64,000 bases of DNA from the NCBI RefSeq assembly GCF_001439635.1, contig NZ_LMBZ01000023.1:1-64000 (forward strand). Reading direction: 5' to 3'. Origin of the DNA: Solibacillus cecembensis (GTDB lineage: Bacteria > Bacillota > Bacilli > Bacillales_A > Planococcaceae). The position numbers and the translations under genes were made by a program. Below the pieces are notes generated by a model. That model was not told where the DNA came from. It made no database searches and worked only from the letters and a program-made list of their open reading frames with translations. Positions 44,544-52,078 of this stretch are shown here, one piece after another (the stretch's first letter is position 1; each line of letters starts with the position of its first letter).

Positions 44544-44813
44544 ATGGAAAAAAAGTTTAAAATTACTGCGCCTGAAGGACTACATGCACGACCAGCTGCA
44601 CTACTTGTAACAGCAGCTACACCATTTTTAGCTGATATTACATTGGATTTTAAAGAGAAGAAAGCAAACTTAAAATCAATAATGGGTGTGATGGCACAAG
44701 GGGTTTCTCCAGGAAGTACGATCGTTATTTCAGCGCAGGGGAGCGATGAAGCGGAGGCATTGCAAGTGATTGGTGATGTCATTGTGTCGAAAGGAATTGG
44801 AGAAGAATGCTAG
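44544..44813 (+). CDS. ptsH: Phosphocarrier protein HPr
   Basis: HPr carries phosphate from enzyme I to PTS enzyme II components. The 89 residues contain the active histidine H14 in GLHARPA and the regulatory serine S45 in NLKSIMGVM, so it is HPr rather than the His-less Crh. GGGGGA precedes ATG 44544. Its end overlaps ptsI by 7 nt. Placement inside the nag operon is unusual compared with the separate ptsHI operon of B. subtilis. Confidence 0.95.
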   Translation: MEKKFKITAPEGLHARPAALLVTAATPFLADITLDFKEKKANLKSIMGVMAQGVSPGSTIVISAQGSDEAEALQVIGDVIVSKGIGEEC

Positions 44814-46516
44814 CATTGAAAGGAATTCCTGTTTCTGACGGAGCTGCTATTGCCAAAGCCTACTGTTTAGTTGAGCCTGACTTATCCTATTCTAAAATCA
44901 TGATTCAAAATGATGATGCAGAAATTTTGCGGTTAAATGCAGCGATTGAGCATACACAAAATGAAATTGAACACATTCAAGCGGCGGCAACGAAAAAATA
45001 TGGGGAAGATAAAGGGGCTATTTTTGGCGCGCATTTGCTCGTTTTACAAGATCCAGAACTATTTGTTGGGGTAGCGCAAAAAATTCAAAGTGGCATGAAT
45101 GCTGAGCATGCTTTGGATGAAACAGCGCAATTTTTCATTCAAATGTTTGAAGGTATGGATAATGATTATATGAAGGAACGTGCTGAGGATATTCGAGATG
45201 TGTCCAAGCGAGTTATGGCCCATCTTTTAGGTGTGGAGTTGCCTGATTATAGTCGTATTAAGGAAGCGGTTATTATTGTAGCAAAGGATTTAACGCCGTC
45301 GATGACAACGCAATTGGATCCGACTTTTGTAAAAGGGTTTATCACGGACATCGGTGGGAAAACTTCGCACACAGCTATTTTAGCAAGAACGATGGGCATT
45401 CCGGCAATCGTTGGTGCGAAAAGTGCGACAATGGATATTAAACATGGAGAAGATTTAATTATGGATGGTGCAACTGGAGAAATTTTTATTCAACCGAACC
45501 ATGAGCAAATTGTCCAATACAAAAAGGTTGAAGAAGAAAACAAGCAATTCCAGCAACAGTTGGCGAAATATAGTGAATTACAAAGTGTATCAAAGGATGG
45601 CTATTTTGTGGAGCTTGCAGGGAATATTGGTAAGCCGGAAGATGTTGCGTCTGTCTTAGCTGTTGGTGGCGAGGGGGTAGGTCTTTTTAGAACGGAATTT
45701 CTCTATATGGACCGACTCGATTTGCCGAGTGAAGAAGAGCAATTTACAGCATATAAAGAAGTGCTTCAGGCATTAAATGGCAAGCCTGTCGTCGTTCGTA
45801 CACTAGATATTGGCGGGGATAAAAACTTACCTTATTTAAATTTACCACAGGAGATGAATCCCTTTTTAGGCTACCGTGCTATTCGTCTTTGCTTGGATCG
45901 CCAAGAACTATTTCGTGTTCAATTACGAGCTTTGCTGCGTGCGAGTGTTTACGGCAATTTAAAAATTATGTTTCCAATGATCGCGACATTGGAAGAGTTT
46001 CGTATAGCTAAGGAAATATTATTTGAAGAAAAAGAAAAGCTGCTAGTAGAGGGGATTTCAGTTTCAGAAGAAATCGAAATCGGTCTGATGATAGAAATTC
46101 CATCAGCTGCGATGATTGCGGATTTATTTGCGAAAGAAGCGGATTTTTTGTCGATTGGCACAAATGATTTAATTCAATATACGCTTGCTGTGGACCGCAT
46201 GAATGAAAATGTATCGTACTTATACCAACCTTATCACCCAGCCATTTTGCGTTTAATAAAAATGATTATTGATGCTGGGCATGCACAAGGAAAATGGGTA
46301 GGGATGTGCGGTGAAATGGCAGGGGATTCTATTGCAGTACCAATATTACTCGCACTTGGGTTAGACGAATTTTCAATGAGCGCTTCATCGATTTTAAATG
46401 TTCGTAGCCAGCTTGCAACTTTAAGTAAAGAGCAGCTCGTTCCACATATCCAAAATTTACTACAACTATCCACTGCACAGCAAGTAGAACTGGCAGTGAA
46501 AGATATATTAAAATAA
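44807..46516 (+). CDS. ptsI: PTS enzyme I
   Basis: Enzyme I takes phosphate from PEP and passes it to HPr. At 569 residues it is full length. The phosphorylated histidine is H188 in GGKTSHTAILARTMG; GVGLFRTEFLYM and GTNDLIQYT belong to the PEP-binding barrel. GGAGAAG precedes ATG 44807, which overlaps the ptsH stop. It is the only enzyme I in the window, and is under the nagA promoter. Confidence 0.96.
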   Translation: MLALKGIPVSDGAAIAKAYCLVEPDLSYSKIMIQNDDAEILRLNAAIEHTQNEIEHIQAAATKKYGEDKGAIFGAHLLVLQDPELFVGVAQKIQSGMNAEHALDETAQFFIQMFEGMDNDYMKERAEDIRDVSKRVMAHLLGVELPDYSRIKEAVIIVAKDLTPSMTTQLDPTFVKGFITDIGGKTSHTAILARTMGIPAIVGAKSATMDIKHGEDLIMDGATGEIFIQPNHEQIVQYKKVEEENKQFQQQLAKYSELQSVSKDGYFVELAGNIGKPEDVASVLAVGGEGVGLFRTEFLYMDRLDLPSEEEQFTAYKEVLQALNGKPVVVRTLDIGGDKNLPYLNLPQEMNPFLGYRAIRLCLDRQELFRVQLRALLRASVYGNLKIMFPMIATLEEFRIAKEILFEEKEKLLVEGISVSEEIEIGLMIEIPSAAMIADLFAKEADFLSIGTNDLIQYTLAVDRMNENVSYLYQPYHPAILRLIKMIIDAGHAQGKWVGMCGEMAGDSIAVPILLALGLDEFSMSASSILNVRSQLATLSKEQLVPHIQNLLQLSTAQQVELAVKDILK

Positions 46517-46545
46517 TTTTATTTATGAATGAAAGGAGATGAATC

Positions 46546-47724
46546 ATGTTAGAAATCAAAAAAGTACCACCTTCTGATTATGATCAAATTTATCGTTTAC
46601 GTGATTATAGCTTCCCGAGTATTTATGAAGGCGACAAAAAAGAGGATTTTCAATATTGGGTGGCCAACAGTACAACACTTGGCGCATACGAACAGAATGA
46701 AATTATCGGGCAATTATTAGTATTGCCGTTAAATATGACTGTCCATGGCGTGAATATGCCAATGGGGGGCGTTGGTTTTGTTGCAACGTATCCAGAGCAT
46801 CGAAATAAGGGTGTAATGAAACAATTAATGCAAAAAGCATTAGAAAGTATGCGCGAGCAAGGGCAGCTCATATCCGTGTTGGCACCATTTTCTGTCTCAT
46901 TTTATCGCTATTTTGGCTGGGAACTTTTTGTTGATAAAGTTCACTACACAGTACCTCTTCCCGCATTTCCTGACTTTGGTAAGCAACGAGATGACGTCAA
47001 ACGTTTTAGCTTTTCAGTAATCGACACACAGCTTTTTAACGATGTACAACAGTTTCATAATGCAATGTGCGCGAAGAAAAATGGAGCGATGTTACGTGAT
47101 ATAGCTTGGTGGAAGCGAATCGAACGACGTCAACCAACGAGCCATTTTGCTGTTTTTTACGAACAGCATGAAGTGGTCGGTTATATTCGCTATACGATTC
47201 ATCAATTAACTTTCGAAGTACAAGATTTTATTGTGAAAAACTATTCTGCACATAAAGCTTTATGGCGTTTTATGACCGCACATGCAGCAAGTGTAGAAAA
47301 AATATGTGGGGTTACCTCACTTGAGGAGCAGATGGGTTTTCTATTCCAAGAACCACAGTATAAGCGTGAACTCACGCGTGATGTAATGATTCGAATTGTA
47401 GATGTGGAAAAGTTTTTGCAGCAATACAATTGGCGAGCGCTTGAAGCAAATTTATATGTGCAAATTACCGATCCATTTTGTGAGTGGAATGAGGCACTTT
47501 ATGAAATAAATAAAAGTGGGAAAATTTCAAAAGTGAATGAAGAAAATGTGCATAAGGCGCATATATTGAAGCTATCAATTAATCACTTGTCTGCATTGTT
47601 AGTTGGGTATATTACGATGGAACGTTTAGTATATTTAACAAATGATTCGTGTACAGATGAAATTATTAGTCAGTGGGAAAAGGCAATTCCATCTCAAACA
47701 CCTACATTTTACGAATATTTCTGA
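46546..47724 (+). CDS. GNAT-family acetyltransferase, Eis-like
   Basis: A 392-residue protein with an N-terminal GNAT domain (GVGFVATYPEHRNKGVMKQLM is the acetyl-CoA loop), a second GNAT-like half and a C-terminal sterol-carrier-like part, the architecture of the Eis family. Eis proteins acetylate aminoglycosides or protein lysines. AAAGGAG selects ATG 46546. It is the last gene of the nag operon, so an amine from amino-sugar metabolism could be the substrate; this is a guess. Confidence 0.82.
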   Translation: MLEIKKVPPSDYDQIYRLRDYSFPSIYEGDKKEDFQYWVANSTTLGAYEQNEIIGQLLVLPLNMTVHGVNMPMGGVGFVATYPEHRNKGVMKQLMQKALESMREQGQLISVLAPFSVSFYRYFGWELFVDKVHYTVPLPAFPDFGKQRDDVKRFSFSVIDTQLFNDVQQFHNAMCAKKNGAMLRDIAWWKRIERRQPTSHFAVFYEQHEVVGYIRYTIHQLTFEVQDFIVKNYSAHKALWRFMTAHAASVEKICGVTSLEEQMGFLFQEPQYKRELTRDVMIRIVDVEKFLQQYNWRALEANLYVQITDPFCEWNEALYEINKSGKISKVNEENVHKAHILKLSINHLSALLVGYITMERLVYLTNDSCTDEIISQWEKAIPSQTPTFYEYF

Positions 47725-47750
47725 AAACTCAAATTTTTTTGAAGTTTTTT

Positions 47751-47764
47751 CTGGACTATACCAG
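47751..47764. promoter_or_regulatory. NagR-like palindrome downstream of the GNAT gene
   Basis: CTGGACTATACCAG, read on the other strand CTGGTATAGTCCAG, resembles NagR sites (TGGTATAGACCA). It lies 92 bp before the second NagR site and could aid looping. Confidence 0.5.
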
Positions 47765-47827
47765 TTTTTCGTGAAGGTTATTGCCATTGGATTAGCGCTA
47801 TATACCGCATATTTGAGTGAGTGGTAA

Positions 47828-47870
47828 TTGATAGAAGTTATGTAAAAATTATGTTGTGGTCTAGACCGAC
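47828..47870 (+). promoter_or_regulatory. Promoter of the PTS-DUF871-nagB operon with NagR operator
   Basis: TTGATA (47828-47833), 16-bp spacer, TATGTT (47850-47855). GTGGTCTAGACCGAC (47856-47870), with the perfect core GGTCTAGACC, starts right after the -10, a typical repressor position. Confidence 0.85.
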
Positions 47871-47947
47871 AGATGCTATTCTCTTTTTAAGAAAGCGATT
47901 TCAATTTCTGAAATCAGAAGGAAATAATTAGAACAGGGGTGTGTTAA

Positions 47948-48259
47948 ATGAAAAATATTATGTTAGTTTGTGTAGCGGGAATGAGTACTAGTTTACTTGT
48001 TTCAAAAATGCAAAAAGTAGCACAAGAGACCAATGTGGAAGCGCATATTTTTGCCGTAGCTGAAAATGAAGTAGATAAAGTTTTAGCAAGTGAGAATGTG
48101 CATGTTTTATTGCTAGGTCCACAAGTTCGTTATTTAAAATCTACGTTTGAAGCGAAATACAAGGATTACAATATTCCGATTGATACAATTGCGATGGTCG
48201 ATTACGGCATGATGAACGGTGATAAAGTATTAAATCACGCATTACAGCTAATTGGATAA
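47948..48259 (+). CDS. PTS lactose/cellobiose-family IIB subunit
   Basis: The IIB protein receives phosphate from IIA on cysteine and passes it to the sugar. The 103 residues show the family's phosphocysteine C8 in VCVAGMSTS and the LLGPQVRY loop. AGGGGTG precedes ATG 47948. It starts a six-nt-spaced IIB-IIA-IIC set. The Lac family handles disaccharides such as cellobiose and chitobiose. Confidence 0.92.
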   Translation: MKNIMLVCVAGMSTSLLVSKMQKVAQETNVEAHIFAVAENEVDKVLASENVHVLLLGPQVRYLKSTFEAKYKDYNIPIDTIAMVDYGMMNGDKVLNHALQLIG

Positions 48260-48271
48260 GGGGTTTTGACG

Positions 48272-48598
48272 GTGGAGCAAAATGAAATGTTACATGCAGT
48301 GATGGGGTTAATCATTCATAGTGGAAATACGAAAAGTGAATGTATGGAGGCGTTGCAACTTGCAAAAGCAGGGAAATTAAGCGAGGCAAAGGCAAAAGTT
48401 GAATTAGCGAATCAATCATTAATCGAGGCACATCATTCACAAACAGGACTACTGACAAAAGAAGCAAGTGGGGAAAAAGTAGAACTAACGATGCTGCTGA
48501 TTCATGCACAAGATCATTTGATGAACGCGATTACATTTAGAGATTTGGCAATTGAAATGATTGACCTTTATGAACGTTTTGAAGGAATTACCATCTAA
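48272..48598 (+). CDS. PTS lactose/cellobiose-family IIA subunit
   Basis: A 108-residue trimeric IIA protein; H78 in LIHAQDHLM is the phosphorylated residue. AAGGGG (48258-48263) sits eight bases before GTG 48272, which I prefer over TTG 48266. It accepts phosphate from HPr and gives it to IIB. Confidence 0.92.
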   Translation: MEQNEMLHAVMGLIIHSGNTKSECMEALQLAKAGKLSEAKAKVELANQSLIEAHHSQTGLLTKEASGEKVELTMLLIHAQDHLMNAITFRDLAIEMIDLYERFEGITI

Positions 48599-48636
48599 AT
48601 TTAGATGAATCTTATAAAAACAAAGGGGTAGTTGTT

Positions 48637-49905
48637 ATGTTCAAATTTTTAGAAGAAAAATTTGTACCCGTAGCAGCAAGAATTGGAAATCAGCGTCATT
48701 TAATTGCGATTCGTGATGGCTTTATCGCCATTATGCCACTGACGATTGCGGGGTCACTTGCAGTATTAGTTAATAATTTACCAATCAAATTTTATCAAAA
48801 TACGATGAATGCCATTTTTGGTGAAGGAAATTGGACGCAGTGGGGCGGAAATATATGGAATGCAACCTTCGCGATGCTGTCCATTTTACTCGCATTTACA
48901 ATCGCCTATAATTTAGCAAAAGGGTATAATAAAGATGGTCTATCTGCAGGGGTGATGGGACTCGCGGCTTATATGACATTTGGTACATTTGGTGATGGTG
49001 GTTTAACAGGGTTAACAACTGGTACAGGTGGAATATTTATTGCCATTATTGTTTCATTACTCTCTGCTGAGATATTTTGTCGATTATCTGGAAGTAGTAA
49101 ACTAATAATTAAAATGCCAGATGGAGTACCACCAGCCGTATCAAAATCATTTGCGGCGTTATTTCCAGTACTTATTACAATCAGTATTTTTGCCCTCGTC
49201 CGAACAGTTATTTCAGTAGGATTGGAAATACCTGATATTATTGGTTCGTTTTATTCGGCAGTACAAGAGCCGTTCATGGGCTTAACAAATACTTGGACAG
49301 CAGGATTAATCATCGCATTTATTCCAGCATTTTTATGGACATTAGGTGTGCACGGTGCCAATATTATTGAACCGTTCATGCAAACGATTAACGCAGACGC
49401 GATTGCTCAGAACGTAGCAGCACTACAAGCGGGAGAAACAGCACCGTATATTATTAACAAACCATTCTTTGATGCTTTTGTTAATATGGGCGGTTCAGGA
49501 ACAACAATTGCATTAATTATCGCAATATTCATATTTGCTAGAAAGAATAAACAATATAGTACCGTCGGAAAACTTTCAGCAGGGCCGGGTCTCTTTAACA
49601 TTAATGAACCGCTATTATTCGGTCTTCCGATTGTATTAAATCCAATTTTATTCATTCCCTTTATTTTAACGCCGATGGTCAATGTATCGATCGCTTATTT
49701 CGCTACAAAAATGGGGCTTGTACCTGCAGCGATTGCTTCTATTCCTTGGACGATACCACCAGTTTTAAACGGCTTCTTAGTAACACAACATTGGAGTGGC
49801 GCAGTATTAAGTCTTGTACTACTAGTTATTTCTGTATTAATTTATTTACCATTTATTGCAATGGCGAATCGTATGGCGAAAAATAATGAGAAAAATATGA
49901 ACTAG
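48637..49905 (+). CDS. PTS lactose/cellobiose-family IIC permease
   Basis: The membrane channel of the system, 422 residues with about 10 transmembrane helices. GFIAIMPLTIAGS, MPDGVPPAVSKSFA, GPGLFNINEPLLFGLP and IPWTIPPVLNGFL are signatures of the CelB/ChbC branch. It imports a beta-linked disaccharide while it is phosphorylated. AAAGGGG precedes ATG 48637. Neighbours NagA, NagB and DUF871 point to an N-acetylated sugar. Confidence 0.93.
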   Translation: MFKFLEEKFVPVAARIGNQRHLIAIRDGFIAIMPLTIAGSLAVLVNNLPIKFYQNTMNAIFGEGNWTQWGGNIWNATFAMLSILLAFTIAYNLAKGYNKDGLSAGVMGLAAYMTFGTFGDGGLTGLTTGTGGIFIAIIVSLLSAEIFCRLSGSSKLIIKMPDGVPPAVSKSFAALFPVLITISIFALVRTVISVGLEIPDIIGSFYSAVQEPFMGLTNTWTAGLIIAFIPAFLWTLGVHGANIIEPFMQTINADAIAQNVAALQAGETAPYIINKPFFDAFVNMGGSGTTIALIIAIFIFARKNKQYSTVGKLSAGPGLFNINEPLLFGLPIVLNPILFIPFILTPMVNVSIAYFATKMGLVPAAIASIPWTIPPVLNGFLVTQHWSGAVLSLVLLVISVLIYLPFIAMANRMAKNNEKNMN

Positions 49906-49922
49906 TGTATGGAGGGACTGCA

Positions 49923-51005
49923 ATGAGAAGGCTTGGGATCTCTGTTTACCCACAGCATAGCACAGTAGAAGAGCTACAAACCTATATAAAGCTTGCGCAT
50001 AGTAACGGCTTTGATCGAATGTTTACATGCTTAATGTCATTAACGAACGAATCAGAACGGAACAAGCTACAGCAAGTTAATGCATTTGCAAAAGAGTTAG
50101 GCTTTGATATTTCCGCAGATATTGCGCCATCCGTGTTTCAAGAATTAGGAAAAACATATCGAGATGCCGGTTATTTTAAAGAGCAATTTCATGTATCAGC
50201 TTTGCGTCTCGATATGGGCTTTAGTGGGCAAGAGGAAGCCTTTATGACTCTTGATGAAAGCAATATAATAGTAGAATTAAATATGAGTAACGGAACGAAA
50301 TATGTTGAGACGATTTTGTCCTACGAAGCCAATCGAGATAATTTATTAGGCTGCCATAATTTTTATCCGAGAAAATATACAGCCCTTTCTCGTCCGCATT
50401 TTTTGGCAACATCGCAACTATTTAAAGCGCAACATATTCGCACAGCAGCGATGATTAGTTCGCAGCATGGCAAGTTTGGGCCTTGGGAAAAGACGTTGCA
50501 TGGGCTACCGACATTAGAGGAACATCGCAATTTACCGATTACTGTACAGGCAAAGGACTTGTGGAATACTGGTTTAATAGATGATTTAATTATTGGTAAT
50601 ATGTTTGCCTCCGAACAGGAGCTACAAGCACTTGGTAAATTAAATCGTCAAAAATTAGAGCTGCAAGTCCAACCTGTAGCAGATATCACAAATGTCGAGG
50701 AAACAATCGTGTTTGATGAATTTCATTTTAATCGTGGGGATGTGTCAGAATATATGATTCGCAGTACACAATCACGCGTGAAATTTAAACAGGAAGACTT
50801 TCCGGCACATAAGGTTGAACCGTTACGATTCGGTGATGTGACAATCGATAATAATGAAGATATTCGGTATAAAGGGGAGCTACAAATCGTCCTCAGGGAA
50901 ATGCCGAATGAAGGGTCAACAAACATTGTCGGGACAATTGTAGACGAAGAGAAGTTTTTACTCCAACATATTAAGCCGTGGCAATCATTTAGTTTCGTGA
51001 AATAA
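49923..51005 (+). CDS. DUF871 / MupG-like 6-phospho-glycosidase
   Basis: A 360-residue protein with an N-terminal TIM-barrel domain (about 1-240; LGISVYPQHS, NGFDRMFTCLMS, GCHNFYPRKYTALS) and a small C-terminal beta domain. S. aureus MupG of this family (GH170) cleaves MurNAc-6-phosphate-GlcNAc. Here it follows a Lac-family PTS and precedes nagB, and no GH1/GH4 6-phospho-glycosidase is in the operon, so it is the likely enzyme that splits the imported phosphodisaccharide. GGAGGG selects ATG 49923. No murQ etherase or murP gene is present here. Confidence 0.85.
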   Translation: MRRLGISVYPQHSTVEELQTYIKLAHSNGFDRMFTCLMSLTNESERNKLQQVNAFAKELGFDISADIAPSVFQELGKTYRDAGYFKEQFHVSALRLDMGFSGQEEAFMTLDESNIIVELNMSNGTKYVETILSYEANRDNLLGCHNFYPRKYTALSRPHFLATSQLFKAQHIRTAAMISSQHGKFGPWEKTLHGLPTLEEHRNLPITVQAKDLWNTGLIDDLIIGNMFASEQELQALGKLNRQKLELQVQPVADITNVEETIVFDEFHFNRGDVSEYMIRSTQSRVKFKQEDFPAHKVEPLRFGDVTIDNNEDIRYKGELQIVLREMPNEGSTNIVGTIVDEEKFLLQHIKPWQSFSFVK

Positions 51006-51010
51006 CTATA

Positions 51011-51053
51011 TAAAAAAAGGGGTGGGGCAATCTATTTTGCTCTATCCTTTTAT
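51011..51053 (+). terminator. Possible attenuator between the DUF871 gene and nagB
   Basis: AAAAGGGGTGGGGCAA can pair imperfectly with TTGCTCTATCCTTTT. It may lower nagB expression relative to the PTS genes. Confidence 0.4.
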
Positions 51054-51080
51054 TTGAATGATAATAAAGGGGGCAAGCGA

Positions 51081-51779
51081 ATGGTGAATCAAATAGAAGT
51101 TATAGAGGATCATGGTCAGCTTTATGCGCGTGCAGTAGAAATTATTGCCGAACAATTAAACGATGGTGCTAAAGTATTTGGATTGGCAACTGGCGGCACA
51201 ATGTTACCTTTGTATGAACAAATTCGTGAAAGTGATATTGATTTTACGCAATGTACAAGTTTTAATTTAGATGAATATGTTGGTTTGGCAAAGGAGCATC
51301 CGGAAAGCTATCATAGCTATATGGAAGAACAATTATTTCATAGTAAACCATTTAAACAATCCTTTTTACCAGACGGGCAAACGCAAAATAGTCATGCAGA
51401 GGCACAGCGTTACGAGACGTTATTAAAGGAAAAAAGACAAGATTTCCAGATTTTAGGTTTGGGTGAAAATGGACATATAGGCTTTAACGAACCCGGCACT
51501 GCTTTTACGAGTGAAACCCATATTGTCCAGTTACAACAGTCGACACGTGAGGCAAATGCACGCTTTTTTAATTCGATTGATGAAGTGCCTAGTTATGCAA
51601 TTACGATGGGAATTCACTCGATTTTACGTGCAAAAAAGATTTTAGTTATCGCGCTTGGAGAAAAAAAACGGGCAGCACTCGAAGCTTTAAGTAGTGGGAC
51701 ACAAACAGAACAAATACCTGCAACTAGTTTACAAAACCATCCGAATGTTATTGTTTTAACTGATATTCATATAGGCTAG
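51081..51779 (+). CDS. nagB: Glucosamine-6-phosphate deaminase
   Basis: NagB converts glucosamine-6-phosphate to fructose-6-phosphate and ammonia, ending the route. At 232 residues it is the short Gram-positive form. ATGGTMLPLYE, SFNLDEYVGL and GLGENGHIGFNEPG are the active-site signatures. AAGGGGG selects ATG 51081. It is the last gene of the PTS operon, separate from nagA. Confidence 0.95.
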   Translation: MVNQIEVIEDHGQLYARAVEIIAEQLNDGAKVFGLATGGTMLPLYEQIRESDIDFTQCTSFNLDEYVGLAKEHPESYHSYMEEQLFHSKPFKQSFLPDGQTQNSHAEAQRYETLLKEKRQDFQILGLGENGHIGFNEPGTAFTSETHIVQLQQSTREANARFFNSIDEVPSYAITMGIHSILRAKKILVIALGEKKRAALEALSSGTQTEQIPATSLQNHPNVIVLTDIHIG

Positions 51780-51786
51780 TTATTCG

Positions 51787-51821
51787 AGCGAAGCATTCTA
51801 AAAATGGGTGCTTCTTTTTTT
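51787..51821 (+). terminator. Terminator of nagB
   Basis: GAAGCA with TGCTTC, extended by weaker pairs, followed by seven T. Confidence 0.8.
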
Positions 51822-51863
51822 ATGAAGTATTTATCTGAAAAAAATATCGGGGAGAACGGAATT

Positions 51864-52000
51864 GGCTAGTTAATGCGATAATTTGGCTAATTTCCAATAT
51901 GTTTTGGCTATTTATGCTTGAAAATGGGCTAGTTTACGGCTAAATACGGCTAGTTTCATCGAGTTAGATGAATGGGTCATTTACAACCAGAAATGGACTC
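51864..52000. repeat. Helically phased GGCTA repeat array
   Basis: GGCTA occurs at 51864, 51885, 51906, 51927, 51938 and 51948, with steps of 21, 21, 21, 11 and 10 bp. Further on, ATGGGTCATT (51972) and ATGGACTCATT (51993) are again 21 bp apart. Nothing else is conserved between the boxes. It lies about 130 bp before pepV. Confidence 0.7.
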
Positions 52001-52078
52001 ATTATAGTTCTAAGTAGTATGATAAGTGAGAAATATGAAATAATTGTTCAATATATAATGAAGTGAAGGAGTGCTTTG

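Noticed and set aside
51864..51952. CRISPR array
   Set aside because: The repeated box is five bases with 10-21 bp steps; there are no 25-35 bp repeats, uniform spacers or cas genes.
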